Origin: Paenibacillus ihumii
GTDB taxonomy: Bacteria; Bacillota; Bacilli; Paenibacillales; Paenibacillaceae
DNA length: 64,000 nucleotides
Assembly: GCF_001403875.1 (NCBI RefSeq)
Contig: NZ_LN884299.1
Span: 2,542,117 to 2,606,116 of the forward strand
Reading direction: 5' to 3'
Position numbers and translations under genes: made by a program. Shown here one piece after another: positions 8,077-16,584 of this stretch. Below the pieces are notes generated by a model. The model made no database searches. It was given only the letters and a program-made list of their open reading frames with translations, and was not told the origin of the DNA. Positions within the stretch are counted from its first letter, which is position 1. Each line of letters starts with the position of its first letter.

Positions 8077-8610
8077 TCAAGGATTCGCAATCCGGTCCAA
8101 TAAATCCTCAAACACGGCCCGCATATGATCAGTATACACCTGGTTTCTCATTCCGTTTGAGCCGTAGACGAATACGGTTCTGCCCCGCGCGGCGATCACC
8201 GCTGGCTGGTTGGCCGCTTTTACGCGGATTCCCCCTGTGCCGTAAATTTCAGCCATTTCCCGGACGCGCTTCTCCTCGGACGGGTAGACGTAGACGATGA
8301 CGAAATGGCGGGGATCGCTGTTGATTAAATAATTGTAGCTGATTGTGCCGTCTAGCGTTTCCGCGTAGGTTTCTTTCGTCAGCCGGATTCCGCGTTTGGC
8401 GCTTTCGGCAACCAGGTTGTACAGCAGGGCTTTGTTCAGCGTTTTTCCCTGGACAGCCTGTCTCTGATTCCCCTTCTGGTACGTTCTCATCTGTATGCGA
8501 TCCAGCTCCTCCTTGGCGATCTGGTTCGTACCGTCTCTACACCCTGCGGCAATCACAGCCATCCCCAAAATAAGCATAATTATGCACTGGCTGGCCTTGC
8601 GCCTGTTCAT
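8077..8610 (-). CDS. Predicted lipoprotein of unknown function, 177 aa
   Basis: The N-terminus has a basic start (MNRRK), a hydrophobic stretch and a lipobox VIAAGC with Cys at about residue 24, so it should be lipid-anchored on the outer face of the membrane. The rest (for example RHFVIVYVYPSEEKRVREMA and GRTVFVYGSNG) suggests an alpha/beta fold but I do not recognise the family. It does not match YhcN/YlaJ sporulation lipoproteins by eye. It stands alone, convergent with moaB. Confidence 0.7.
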   Translation of the reverse strand: MNRRKASQCIIMLILGMAVIAAGCRDGTNQIAKEELDRIQMRTYQKGNQRQAVQGKTLNKALLYNLVAESAKRGIRLTKETYAETLDGTISYNYLINSDPRHFVIVYVYPSEEKRVREMAEIYGTGGIRVKAANQPAVIAARGRTVFVYGSNGMRNQVYTDHMRAVFEDLLDRIANP

Positions 8611-8716
8611 GGCAACCCCTTCTTTCCTTACGATTCTTCAGCTTAGAATTAAGATTAGGTTGTCTCAGGCAGGCCGGTTTCATACGAGCGTGGATGATGG
8701 ACGATGGTTATGCAAA

Positions 8717-8748
8717 AAAAGAGCAGCTGCTCAAGATGAGCAGCTGCC
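8717..8748 (-). terminator. Terminator of the YhdH-like gene
   Basis: GCAGCTGCTCA (8723-8733) pairs with TGAGCAGCTGC (8737-8747) around a 3-base loop. On the minus strand seven T residues follow. Confidence 0.85.
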
Positions 8749-8828
8749 CTTTTGTATCGAACTCTCCGCAGGAGCGGCAAGCTTCAATGACATGGCAATT
8801 ACGTTGTAACATGCTGGAGTAGCCCGGC

Positions 8829-9839
8829 CTAGTTGCTAGTCTTTAGAGCGACGACCTGCCGGCCTAGCACCTTGCCGTCCAGCACGACCGACAAAGCGTC
8901 CTCCAGCTGTTCCAGACCGTATTCCTTTACGCCGTCCTGAAGCACCTGATCCGGTCTCCAGTCTGCGCCGAGCCGCTCCCATAATTCAAGCCGCTTAGCC
9001 TGCGGGCAGTACACGGAATCGATGCCTAGCAAATTGACGCCGCGCAGAATAAAAGGAAATACCGAGGCTTCAAAGGCTCCTCCGCCCGTTAGGCCGGACA
9101 ACGCAACCGATCCGCCATATTTGACAGCCTTTAGAATTTCGCCCAGACCGGCTCCACCGACCGGATCGACAACCGCCGCCCAGCGGGTTCTGCCAAGCGC
9201 CCCTTTTATGCCTTCCGCAGCGGCTTCCCGCGAAATGACATCGGCGGCGCCCCAGCTGCGCAGGGCTGCTTCTGCTTCGGGCTTGCCGGTCGCCGCAACG
9301 ACCTCAAAGCCAAGCCTGCTCAAAATATTGACGGCGACGCTCCCGACGCCTCCTGTAGCTCCCCTGACCAGTACTGGACCATCGCTCGGCCGAAGCTCAT
9401 TTAGAAGCAGCCGGTCCACCGATAAGGCTGCGGTGAAGCCTGCTGTGCCGAGCGCCATGCTGTCCCGAAGCGACAAGCCTTCGGGGAGCTTGACAAGCCA
9501 ATCCGCCGGTACGCGGGCAATTTCGGCATATCCCCCGTCATGGGATACGCCGAGACCGTAGCCCGTACATAGCACCTCATCGCCGGGCTGAAATTCCCGG
9601 CATCGCGAAGCTATCACTTTTCCGGCCAAATCAATGCCAAGGATTCTCGGATAGCTTGTGACCACTTTTCCCTTCGGGGTGCTGGCAAGGCCATCCTTAT
9701 AATTTACGCTGGAGTAATATACTTCAATATCCACGTCACTGTCCGGCAGCTCAGACAGCTGCAGCACGTCTATGCCTGCCGAAAAGCCGCCTTCATCCTG
9801 ATGTACCCGAAACGCCCGAAACGCAGACATCGTTTCCAT
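8829..9839 (-). CDS. Zinc-free medium-chain dehydrogenase, YhdH/YhfP acrylyl-CoA reductase type
   Basis: A quinone-oxidoreductase-like MDR protein of about 336 aa. The NADPH-binding region reads VLVRGATGGVGSVAVNIL, and the N-terminal catalytic domain has YYSSVNYKDGLAS and PRILGIDLAGKV, typical for the YhdH/YhfP group, which reduces acrylyl-CoA or related enones. Structural zinc cysteines are absent. I chose the ATG at 9839 (METMSAF), which has GGAGCAGGTG upstream. It follows the fused 2-oxoacid oxidoreductase gene by 57 bases with no terminator between, so it may be co-transcribed. Confidence 0.8.
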   Translation of the reverse strand: METMSAFRAFRVHQDEGGFSAGIDVLQLSELPDSDVDIEVYYSSVNYKDGLASTPKGKVVTSYPRILGIDLAGKVIASRCREFQPGDEVLCTGYGLGVSHDGGYAEIARVPADWLVKLPEGLSLRDSMALGTAGFTAALSVDRLLLNELRPSDGPVLVRGATGGVGSVAVNILSRLGFEVVAATGKPEAEAALRSWGAADVISREAAAEGIKGALGRTRWAAVVDPVGGAGLGEILKAVKYGGSVALSGLTGGGAFEASVFPFILRGVNLLGIDSVYCPQAKRLELWERLGADWRPDQVLQDGVKEYGLEQLEDALSVVLDGKVLGRQVVALKTSN

Positions 9840-9895
9840 TAAGGCACCTGCTCCTTTCTCCAAAGGACTCTTGGGATTATAACCTCCCTGACTTC

Positions 9896-12202
9896 TTACA
9901 AATACGGATGCTCATGCTTCGCCAATAAAATTTGCCATCTCCGGTTCACTTCCCGCTCGAACTCGGCCAGGGCTTCGCTGTTCTCCGGCTTCGTCAGATG
10001 CCGGGTTTTGCCCATCGTCTTCAGCCAATCCACCAGCGGGATGCGTTTGCCCTTTTCCTCCGGATTATACGTAATCGTCGTTTCGCCGCGTTCCACCTCA
10101 TATAGCGGGAAGAAGCAGGAATTGACGGCGGCATCCACGATGTTCGTCCCTTCGTCATCGGGACTGATCCAGTTCAGCGGGCACGCTATTAATATTTTAC
10201 CATAAACAAGTCCTTCATTCTGAGCGTACCACTGAGCTTTAGCCGCTTTCTTGACCAGATCCTGCGGATAAGCCTCGCTTCCGGTGAACACGTAAGGAAT
10301 ATGGGTGGCAGCCATAATTTGCGCCGTATCCTTGTGATGGAACACCTTGCCCTTCTGTACGGAGCCAATATTTGAAGTCGATGTGCGATGGCCGAGCGGT
10401 GTCGAATAGGACAGCTGGGCTCCGGTATTCATATACCCTTCATTATCGTATTCAACGATGATCATCCGATGGTTGCGCAGCGCTGCGCCAATTGCAGGAC
10501 CCATGCCGATATCCATCCCGCCGTCGCCGGTGACCATGACGAACGTAAAATCATCCTGAAGGCCGAGGTAATCCAGCTCTCCCCGGCGCTTGCGCTCCCA
10601 GAACATTTCCACTACGCCCGACAAGGTGGCTGCACCGTTCTGGAACAGGTTATGAATATAGGTCGCTTTATGCGAGGAATACGGGTATCCGGTCGTCACG
10701 ACCATAGCGCACCCGGTGTGAAACAACGCAATGATATCGCCTTCGATCCCTTTAAAGAACAGCTCCAGCCCGGAGAAGATGCCGCAGCCCGGGCAAGCTC
10801 CGTGACCAGGCGCTATGCGTTTCGGCTTCTTCGTTAATGCACGGAGCGGCGGTATGCGGACGCCCAGCTTACCGGTCTCTTCGTTTCGGGCCACTTGGAT
10901 CAACCCGGTCTTCAAGTCCTCGAAGCGAAGCGGATTCAGCACCCGCTTCGGCGCCTTGTCGGGGTCTCCCGGCGTATGGCCGTAATAATCGAACGGAACG
11001 TCCACCTTCTGTTTCTTAGCGGCCTCAATCGCCAGTGAGAACAAATGGTGCCCGTCCTCGGCATAGAACTCCTTGCCGCCCAGGCCGTAGACGCGGCTGA
11101 TCACCTGGGTCGTCGTATTGCCGTACGTAAACAAGGCCGCCTTGATTTCATTCGTCATATTGCCGCCATGCGCCCCATAAGAATCGGCCCGGTCGCCTAC
11201 CGTTATGGCCTTCACGTTTTTGAGCGCCTCGGCGATTTGCCGCTGGGGGAAAGGACGAATCATGTTTGGCGCGATCGACCCCGCCTTGATGCCTTGGCTG
11301 CGCAAGCTGTCGACCACGTCTTTGATGATTTCCGAAGCCGAGTTCATCAGGAACACCGCCACCTCGGCATCCTCCATCCGATACAGATCGAGCATTTCAT
11401 ATTTTCTGCCCGTTAACAGCGCATATTCCCCGGCAATCCGCTCGAATACGCTCTCCGCCCGGTACATCGCCTGGGACTGCTGATAGCAGTTATTAATATA
11501 ATCGGGCTCATTCATATAGGGGCCAACGGTAATCGGATTGTTGCGGTCCAGCGTATGCGGGAATCCGGCCGGCGGCTGCTCGCCGATGAATTTCTGAACA
11601 TCCTCTCGTTTCGCGAACGTATGCACCCGGCGTTTCTGGTGCGAGGTGAAATATCCGTCCGAAGCGACAAGCACAGGCAATCTCACCTCCGGATCCTCCG
11701 CCAGCTTGATCGCCATAATATTCATATCATAAACCGCCTGCGGATCGCGGCACATTAAGATCGGCCATCCCGTGTTCAAGGCAAAGTACAAGTCTGAATG
11801 GTCGCCGTGAATATCCAGCGGACCGGATACCGAACGGCATACCAGGTTCATAACCATAGGAAAGCGGGTTCCGGACTGAACCGGCATTTGCTCCAGCATA
11901 TACATATATCCGTTCGCGCTCGTCGCATTGAATACCCGTCCCCCGGCTGTGGACGCCCCGTAGCAAATTCCCGCGGAGCTGTGCTCCCCATCGGAAGGGA
12001 TCAGCTTGATGTCATGCTGGCCGTTCGCCTTCATCAAATCGAGAAATTGTGCGACCTCGGTTGACGGAGATATCGGAAAATACCCCATGATATGATAATT
12101 GATCTGATGGGCAGCGTAAGCCGCCATTTCATTGCCTGACTCATATACAACGCGCTGCTCTACCTTGGCTGTACCTTGCTCTATTGCAATATCCATCGCC
12201 AT
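9896..12202 (-). CDS. 2-oxoacid (pyruvate):ferredoxin oxidoreductase, fused alpha-beta subunit
   Basis: The 768-residue protein joins an alpha domain (about 1-440; GYFPISPSTEVAQF, SDGEHSSAGICYGAST) to a beta domain (about 455-768). The beta part has the cluster cysteines CPGC near 466-470, HTGC and ACPLNW, and the thiamine diphosphate motif GDGGMDIGMG to NEGYMNTG. With the gamma-delta protein encoded just upstream it should make a complete enzyme that converts a 2-oxoacid plus CoA to acyl-CoA, CO2 and reduced ferredoxin. Pyruvate is the likely substrate by family resemblance, but other 2-oxoacids cannot be excluded. Alpha-beta fusion is uncommon compared with separate subunits. Confidence 0.85.
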   Translation of the reverse strand: MAMDIAIEQGTAKVEQRVVYESGNEMAAYAAHQINYHIMGYFPISPSTEVAQFLDLMKANGQHDIKLIPSDGEHSSAGICYGASTAGGRVFNATSANGYMYMLEQMPVQSGTRFPMVMNLVCRSVSGPLDIHGDHSDLYFALNTGWPILMCRDPQAVYDMNIMAIKLAEDPEVRLPVLVASDGYFTSHQKRRVHTFAKREDVQKFIGEQPPAGFPHTLDRNNPITVGPYMNEPDYINNCYQQSQAMYRAESVFERIAGEYALLTGRKYEMLDLYRMEDAEVAVFLMNSASEIIKDVVDSLRSQGIKAGSIAPNMIRPFPQRQIAEALKNVKAITVGDRADSYGAHGGNMTNEIKAALFTYGNTTTQVISRVYGLGGKEFYAEDGHHLFSLAIEAAKKQKVDVPFDYYGHTPGDPDKAPKRVLNPLRFEDLKTGLIQVARNEETGKLGVRIPPLRALTKKPKRIAPGHGACPGCGIFSGLELFFKGIEGDIIALFHTGCAMVVTTGYPYSSHKATYIHNLFQNGAATLSGVVEMFWERKRRGELDYLGLQDDFTFVMVTGDGGMDIGMGPAIGAALRNHRMIIVEYDNEGYMNTGAQLSYSTPLGHRTSTSNIGSVQKGKVFHHKDTAQIMAATHIPYVFTGSEAYPQDLVKKAAKAQWYAQNEGLVYGKILIACPLNWISPDDEGTNIVDAAVNSCFFPLYEVERGETTITYNPEEKGKRIPLVDWLKTMGKTRHLTKPENSEALAEFEREVNRRWQILLAKHEHPYL

Positions 12203-12268
12203 AACGTTTCCGCCTTTCTATAATATATTTGACTTCAACGGCAGCTTCTCTATGCCGACATTTCCCGC

Positions 12269-13276
12269 CTACTGCAGCGCCAAATCGAATCTGTGCGGGA
12301 TGCGATTGGCCTCTGCGTAGCCGTCCTCCTCCCGCTCGCCGGACAGCGCGTCCGTCGGGCAGGCATGAATGCATTTCAGGCAGCCTTTGCAATACTGATA
12401 ATCAATACCCTGCAGGAACATCTGGAGACGCCCCCGTTTATCCGGCCGCTCCTCCCATACGAAGCAGTTATCCGGACAGACGTTGTCGCATTGGGCGCAG
12501 TGTATGCAGGCATCCAAATTAAAATGCGGCATCATCCCCGAGCGAGAAATGCTTAAATCCTTCAAAATACTGTTGCCCGGATTGGTCACAAGCCCGCCGA
12601 TCGGCTGTGTCTCATACCCGAGAACAGGTGTATCCGCCCGGGTAAAGGCGGGCATGCTCATTCCTACCGGAAGCGGAAACGTCTCAATGGTCACCTCTTG
12701 ATAGCCCCGTTCGAACGTGGCCAGGGCAGGAGCAACCGATTGGGGATATTTCTTCTCCAGCGACTTCCGGATGACATCCTTCATCGTCTGCGCATTCAAA
12801 AACGGGCACAAGCGGAACATCGCGCCCAGCATCGCCATATTAACCCGGTTCTTCTCCTCCAGGGCAATGCCCGTCGCATCCACGACAGCGATCGTCCCCC
12901 CGAGCAGCTTCATCTGCTCCTTCAGCTCAGCCGGAGATTTGCGGGAGTTCACCAGCACGGTACTGTCCTCATAGATGCCGCTGATCACATTGACGGTCTT
13001 CGCAAGCGCTTCCTGAAAAATGCCAACGATGTGAGGCCTCTCTACAGGGGATGTATCCCGGATTGGCGTATCAAGATCACAAAAACGGATATGCGCCTTA
13101 ACCGGCGATCCCTTCTTCTCCGAGCCATATGAAGAGAAGCTTACCCCGTTCAATCCAGCTCCCTCGACCCCCGCTTCAGCCAGCATTTTTCCGGCTAGAT
13201 TCGCACCAAGGCCGCCAATCGATTCCAGCCGAATTTCAAAAAATCCCAACTCATTCAATTTTGGTAATTGGACCAT
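12269..13276 (-). CDS. 2-oxoacid (pyruvate):ferredoxin oxidoreductase, fused gamma-delta subunit
   Basis: The gamma domain (about 1-190; LESIGGLGANLAGKMLAEAG) is fused to a delta domain with two [4Fe-4S] ferredoxin motifs, CIHCAQCDNVCPDNC near 257 and CKGCLKCIHACP near 297. The delta domain passes electrons from the alpha-beta active site to ferredoxin. The ATG at 13276 (MVQLPKL) has GGGAG/CGGAG upstream; a longer frame would run into the 18-bp palindrome at 13318. It is first in the operon, 66 bases before the alpha-beta gene. Oxygen-sensitive clusters and the candidate Fnr/Rex-like operator upstream suggest expression under low oxygen. Confidence 0.85.
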   Translation of the reverse strand: MVQLPKLNELGFFEIRLESIGGLGANLAGKMLAEAGVEGAGLNGVSFSSYGSEKKGSPVKAHIRFCDLDTPIRDTSPVERPHIVGIFQEALAKTVNVISGIYEDSTVLVNSRKSPAELKEQMKLLGGTIAVVDATGIALEEKNRVNMAMLGAMFRLCPFLNAQTMKDVIRKSLEKKYPQSVAPALATFERGYQEVTIETFPLPVGMSMPAFTRADTPVLGYETQPIGGLVTNPGNSILKDLSISRSGMMPHFNLDACIHCAQCDNVCPDNCFVWEERPDKRGRLQMFLQGIDYQYCKGCLKCIHACPTDALSGEREEDGYAEANRIPHRFDLALQ

Positions 13277-13317
13277 GCTCCGGACTCCCTTCTTTCGCCT
13301 ATGCGTTTTGTTGAAAG

Positions 13318-13335
13318 ACAGGGTTATAACCCTGT
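13318..13335. promoter_or_regulatory. Perfect 18-bp palindrome in the 5' region of the 2-oxoacid oxidoreductase operon
   Basis: ACAGGGTTATAACCCTGT is a perfect inverted repeat 42 bases before the start codon of the gamma-delta gene. It has no T-run and is too compact for a terminator, so it is more likely a protein-binding site. I do not recognise the regulator. Confidence 0.5.
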
Positions 13336-13414
13336 GATAAACCACCTTCTACAACATCACGATGCACCCGAGTCAAAATAACCTCGATTAATTTTTCAAT
13401 TTACCATATAAGAG

Positions 13415-13432
13415 GTGTGACGGATGTAACAA
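13415..13432 (-). promoter_or_regulatory. Fnr/CRP- or Rex-like operator upstream of the 2-oxoacid oxidoreductase operon
   Basis: Minus strand TTGTTACATCCGTCACAC. The core TGTTA-N6-TCACA matches 9 of 10 bases of the Fnr/CRP pattern TGTGA-N6-TCACA, and the 18-mer matches 12 of 18 bases of the Rex pattern. It could overlap a -35 (TTGTTA) with a TATATG 16 bases on. Either regulator would fit an oxygen-sensitive enzyme. Confidence 0.4.
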
Positions 13433-13520
13433 ATGTCATAAGGACAATTTTGGGACTGCTGTCGAATGAAGCAAGCATAAACGCTAAAAATAGCGCTTTT
13501 TGCGCTTTCCCGAGAAATAA

Positions 13521-13557
13521 AAAAGCTGTTTCCCAAGCGCATGTCTTGGAAAACAGC
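13521..13557 (-). terminator. Terminator of pncB
   Basis: GCTGTTT pairs with AAACAGC and inner CCAAG with CTTGG; on the minus strand TTTTTT follows. It ends the pncA-pncB unit. Confidence 0.8.
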
Positions 13558-13578
13558 CAATCTGTACTGCCTATTCGA

Positions 13579-15033
13579 TTAATCCTCATGGTTGCTCATA
13601 TATTCCTCGATCAGCTTCTGCTTGAGCTCCCACGCTTCTTGGCTCAGGTTAACGCGGTATTTCTCCGGGTTTAGCTTGCGCAAGTATTCTGGCCAGAACA
13701 TTTGCAGCTGCTCTTTATGATAGGCTCGGATGGCCTCCAAAGTAGGCAGCTCATAGACCAGCTCTCCCTCTGCAAAAATTTGCTGCTGCATCGAGATCGC
13801 GTTGTAATTTTTCACGGATTTCTTCAAGTAAGGATGAACCGGGTCAAACAAGCGAAGCTTGCCTCCGGACCTAGCCTGCTGCTCATGAGGGAAGCAGATG
13901 TAATCGGCAATCGCCTTGCCGCTCTCGCGATCAACGATCCGTAAAATATCCTTCTTGCCCGGGGTTGTCACCTTCTCCGGATTGGCAGATATTTTGATCG
14001 TCGGCTCCATTTTCCCGTTCCGCTCACGCTCTACGAGCTTGTACACTCCACCGAGAGCCGGCTGGTCCGCTGCCGTAATGAGCTGCGTTCCCACGCCCCA
14101 AATATCGATTCTCGCCCCTTGGGCTTTGAGGTTAAAAATCGTATTCTCATCCAAATCGTTCGATGCCACGATTTTGACATAAGAAAGGCCAGCCTCGTCC
14201 AGCATCTTGCGCGCTTTGGTTGACAAGTAGGCCAGATCGCCGCTGTCAAGCCGGATGCTGCCAAGCCGCTTCCCTTTGCTCTCCAGCAGCTTCGCCGTCT
14301 TAATGGCATTCGGCACTCCGCTGCTCAGCGTATCGAACGTATCCACAAGCAGAGAGACCTGATCAGGAAGCGCCTCGGCGAACCGCTCAAAGGCCTCCAG
14401 CTCCGAGTCAAAGCTCTGCACCCAGGAATGCGCATGCGTTCCCTTTGTAGGGATGCCGAAAATTTCCCCGGCAAGCAGGTTCGAGGTAGCGTCAAAGCCG
14501 GACAAATAAGCGGCGCGAGCACCCCAAATCGCCGCGTCGGCTTCCTGTGCGCGCCGTGTTCCGAATTCCAGCAGCACGTCATTCTCAGCCACTCGCTTCA
14601 CTCTGGAGGCTTTTGTCGCGATCAAGGTTTGGAAGTTCATGAAATTAAGCAGCGCCGTCTCAATCAGTTGTGCCTCCATAATCGTCGCATCAACGCGAAT
14701 CAGAGGCTCGCTTGGGAATACTAGCGCCCCTTCGGGGACGGCGTACAGATTGCCCTTAAAGCGAAAATTGCGCAGCAGCTCCAGAAAATCCGGATCGTAA
14801 TTCTCTTCCTGCCTGCCCAGAAATTCGATATCGCTATCCGTAAACTGCAGGTGGGATATGTACTGCACGATCCGCTCCAGACCTGCAAACACGGCATAAC
14901 CGTTGCCAAAAGGCAGCTTGCGGAAATAAGCCTCGAACACGGCCCTGCGCTCATGTGTGCCGTTTACCCAATGAGCATAAATCATGTTGATCTGGTATTT
15001 GTCCGTATGTAATGCCAAACTTGCGCTTTGCAT
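13579..15033 (-). CDS. pncB: Nicotinate phosphoribosyltransferase
   Basis: The 484-aa protein starts HTDKYQINMIYAHW and contains the family segments FGNGYAVFAGLERI, ATKASRVKRVA and RLDSGDLAYLS near residue 260. It converts nicotinate and PRPP to nicotinate mononucleotide in NAD salvage. I chose the ATG at 15033 (MQSASLAL) after AGAGG; a longer in-frame start would overlap pncA. It follows pncA, whose product nicotinamidase supplies its substrate, so both steps of nicotinamide salvage are encoded together. Confidence 0.92.
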   Translation of the reverse strand: MQSASLALHTDKYQINMIYAHWVNGTHERRAVFEAYFRKLPFGNGYAVFAGLERIVQYISHLQFTDSDIEFLGRQEENYDPDFLELLRNFRFKGNLYAVPEGALVFPSEPLIRVDATIMEAQLIETALLNFMNFQTLIATKASRVKRVAENDVLLEFGTRRAQEADAAIWGARAAYLSGFDATSNLLAGEIFGIPTKGTHAHSWVQSFDSELEAFERFAEALPDQVSLLVDTFDTLSSGVPNAIKTAKLLESKGKRLGSIRLDSGDLAYLSTKARKMLDEAGLSYVKIVASNDLDENTIFNLKAQGARIDIWGVGTQLITAADQPALGGVYKLVERERNGKMEPTIKISANPEKVTTPGKKDILRIVDRESGKAIADYICFPHEQQARSGGKLRLFDPVHPYLKKSVKNYNAISMQQQIFAEGELVYELPTLEAIRAYHKEQLQMFWPEYLRKLNPEKYRVNLSQEAWELKQKLIEEYMSNHED

Positions 15034-15089
15034 GTGTCTTTCATCCTCTCTGGTGTCACAACTGCACAGATGCGCAGCTTTACTTAATT

Positions 15090-15632
15090 CTATCGGCTGG
15101 ATGTCACATTTGCACCTAAAGCTGCGCGGAAATGTCCGAGTGCCCATGCATGGCCCTCTGGATTAAAGCTGGCTACTCCGTCTTCGTATACTGTAATGGC
15201 ATAGCCTTTATTATACGCATCTACGGCGGTATGCAATACGCAAATATCAGTGCACACCCCGATGATCGCGATTTCCGTAATGCCGCGCTCCCGCAGCTTC
15301 TGGTCGAGATCCGTACCGCAAAAGGCGCTGTACCTCGTCTTGTCCATCCAATAAATCCGATCCCGGTGCCGCTCGTATACATCCGCTAATTTACCGTATA
15401 AGTGCCGTCCTTCCGTATCCCGGATATTATGCGGAGGAAACAGCTTCGACTCCGGATGGAGCGTATCTCCCTCCTCGTGCAAATCGACCGCCATAACGAC
15501 GAAGTCGTCCTGCTCTACAGCTTGCTCCGTAATTTGGCATATCGCCGATTCCAGCAGAATCGCCGGCTCTCCTACGGGGAGCTTCCCATCCACGAAATCC
15601 TTCGTATAATCAACAACAAGCAGTGCCTTCAT
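15090..15632 (-). CDS. pncA: Nicotinamidase
   Basis: An isochorismatase-fold hydrolase of 180 aa. The catalytic Asp sits in LLVVDYTKDFVDG (Asp8), the Lys in MDKTRYSAF near 97, and the nucleophilic Cys in IIGVCTDICVLHTA near 130. It deamidates nicotinamide to nicotinate. RBS GGGTGA precedes the ATG. It lies between a Nudix/winged-helix gene and pncB, and has three TGAACA repeats upstream that might bind a regulator. Confidence 0.92.
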   Translation of the reverse strand: MKALLVVDYTKDFVDGKLPVGEPAILLESAICQITEQAVEQDDFVVMAVDLHEEGDTLHPESKLFPPHNIRDTEGRHLYGKLADVYERHRDRIYWMDKTRYSAFCGTDLDQKLRERGITEIAIIGVCTDICVLHTAVDAYNKGYAITVYEDGVASFNPEGHAWALGHFRAALGANVTSSR

Positions 15633-15652
15633 CCAGCTTCACCCAGCCCTTC

Positions 15653-15691
15653 TTCATTAATGAACATTCCGTATTGAACATGGTATGAACA
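15653..15691. promoter_or_regulatory. Palindrome and three TGAACA repeats upstream of pncA
   Basis: TTCATTAATGAA (15653-15664) is a perfect palindrome, and TGAACA occurs at 15661, 15675 and 15686. The cluster lies 21-59 bases before the pncA start, a reasonable operator position. Binding partner unknown; the adjacent Nudix/winged-helix protein is a candidate. Confidence 0.3.
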
Positions 15692-15719
15692 ATGAAACGA
15701 CAGCCTGTTCGTGTTAGTT

Positions 15720-16508
15720 CTAAGTATATATAGATAACCTCGGACTATAATCGGTAAAGCGATAGAGCTGTGCAGGACGCTGCGAATATTGGTTAGACAG
15801 CAGCGGATTTCCGTTCTCATCGCGGACTTCCTCAAGAATCCCCTGACGGCTTCGCGTCGACGTGATTTTACGGATAAAATTCAGTTCCGCAAAGTCCGGC
15901 ACCACAGTCTGAATCACCTGATACAGCTCACCTAAGGTAAAATGAGGCGGCAAAAACTGCTTCGCAATCGTCGTATGAAGCATCTGCTGCTGGATTCGCT
16001 TGTAGGCATCCTCCAGTATTTCCCGATGATCGAACGCCAACTGCAAATCCTCCAAGGCTTCCTTCACCGTAAACAGCCCGACCTCCTGAGCATCATCGGC
16101 GGATTGCCGCTTCTCCAGCACCCATTCCTCCACTAGCGCGAAAAAGGCATGAGAGATAATCCAGCCGCGCGGATCGCGGCCCGGCTTGCTGTACACGCCA
16201 AGGTACTCCAGATGGTGTCCGTCTACCCCCGTCTCTTCCTTCAGCTCTCTACGCGCCGTCTCATACAGGGATTCGTCCTCTTGAGAGAAGCCCCCCGGCA
16301 GCGCCCAAGCGCCGGCAAACGGCCAGCTTCTGCGGCGGATCAGCATGACCTTCAAGTCGAACCTCGGAAGCGACTTGGTAGCTGCCTTCCGCTCCTGTTT
16401 GGCTAGTGTAAACATGACGATATCCGCAGGAATTCCATCCGGTGTCCGGTATTTCTTGGCATCGTCACGATGCTGCCCCTGATCCTGTTCTTGTTCCATA
16501 TTCATCAT
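15720..16508 (-). CDS. Nudix hydrolase with C-terminal winged-helix domain (possible NrtR-type regulator)
   Basis: An N-terminal Nudix domain (about 25-165) carries a complete Nudix box, G-x5-E-x7-REL-x-EE-x-GV, at GFSQEDESLYETARRELKEE onward. The C-terminal part (about 170-262; FTLGELYQVIQTVVPDF, NFIRKITSTR, RPAQLYRFTDYSP) looks like the winged helix of NrtR, a regulator of NAD metabolism whose Nudix domain senses ADP-ribose. Its place directly upstream of pncA-pncB supports that. Because the Nudix box is intact, it could also be an active ADP-ribose pyrophosphatase or both. The ribosome site is weak (GTGGTGATTC). Confidence 0.75.
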   Translation of the reverse strand: MMNMEQEQDQGQHRDDAKKYRTPDGIPADIVMFTLAKQERKAATKSLPRFDLKVMLIRRRSWPFAGAWALPGGFSQEDESLYETARRELKEETGVDGHHLEYLGVYSKPGRDPRGWIISHAFFALVEEWVLEKRQSADDAQEVGLFTVKEALEDLQLAFDHREILEDAYKRIQQQMLHTTIAKQFLPPHFTLGELYQVIQTVVPDFAELNFIRKITSTRSRQGILEEVRDENGNPLLSNQYSQRPAQLYRFTDYSPRLSIYT

Positions 16509-16584
16509 GAATCACCACATTAATCATATGATAACGCTGCCCGGCCCATGCGCCGCACAGCATTCCCTTGTAATTTCATTCTCC

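Noticed and set aside
13480..13512. AT-rich AGCGC/GCGCT hairpin near the pncB terminator
   Set aside because: Short and without clear function; the stronger terminator at 13521-13557 explains the site.
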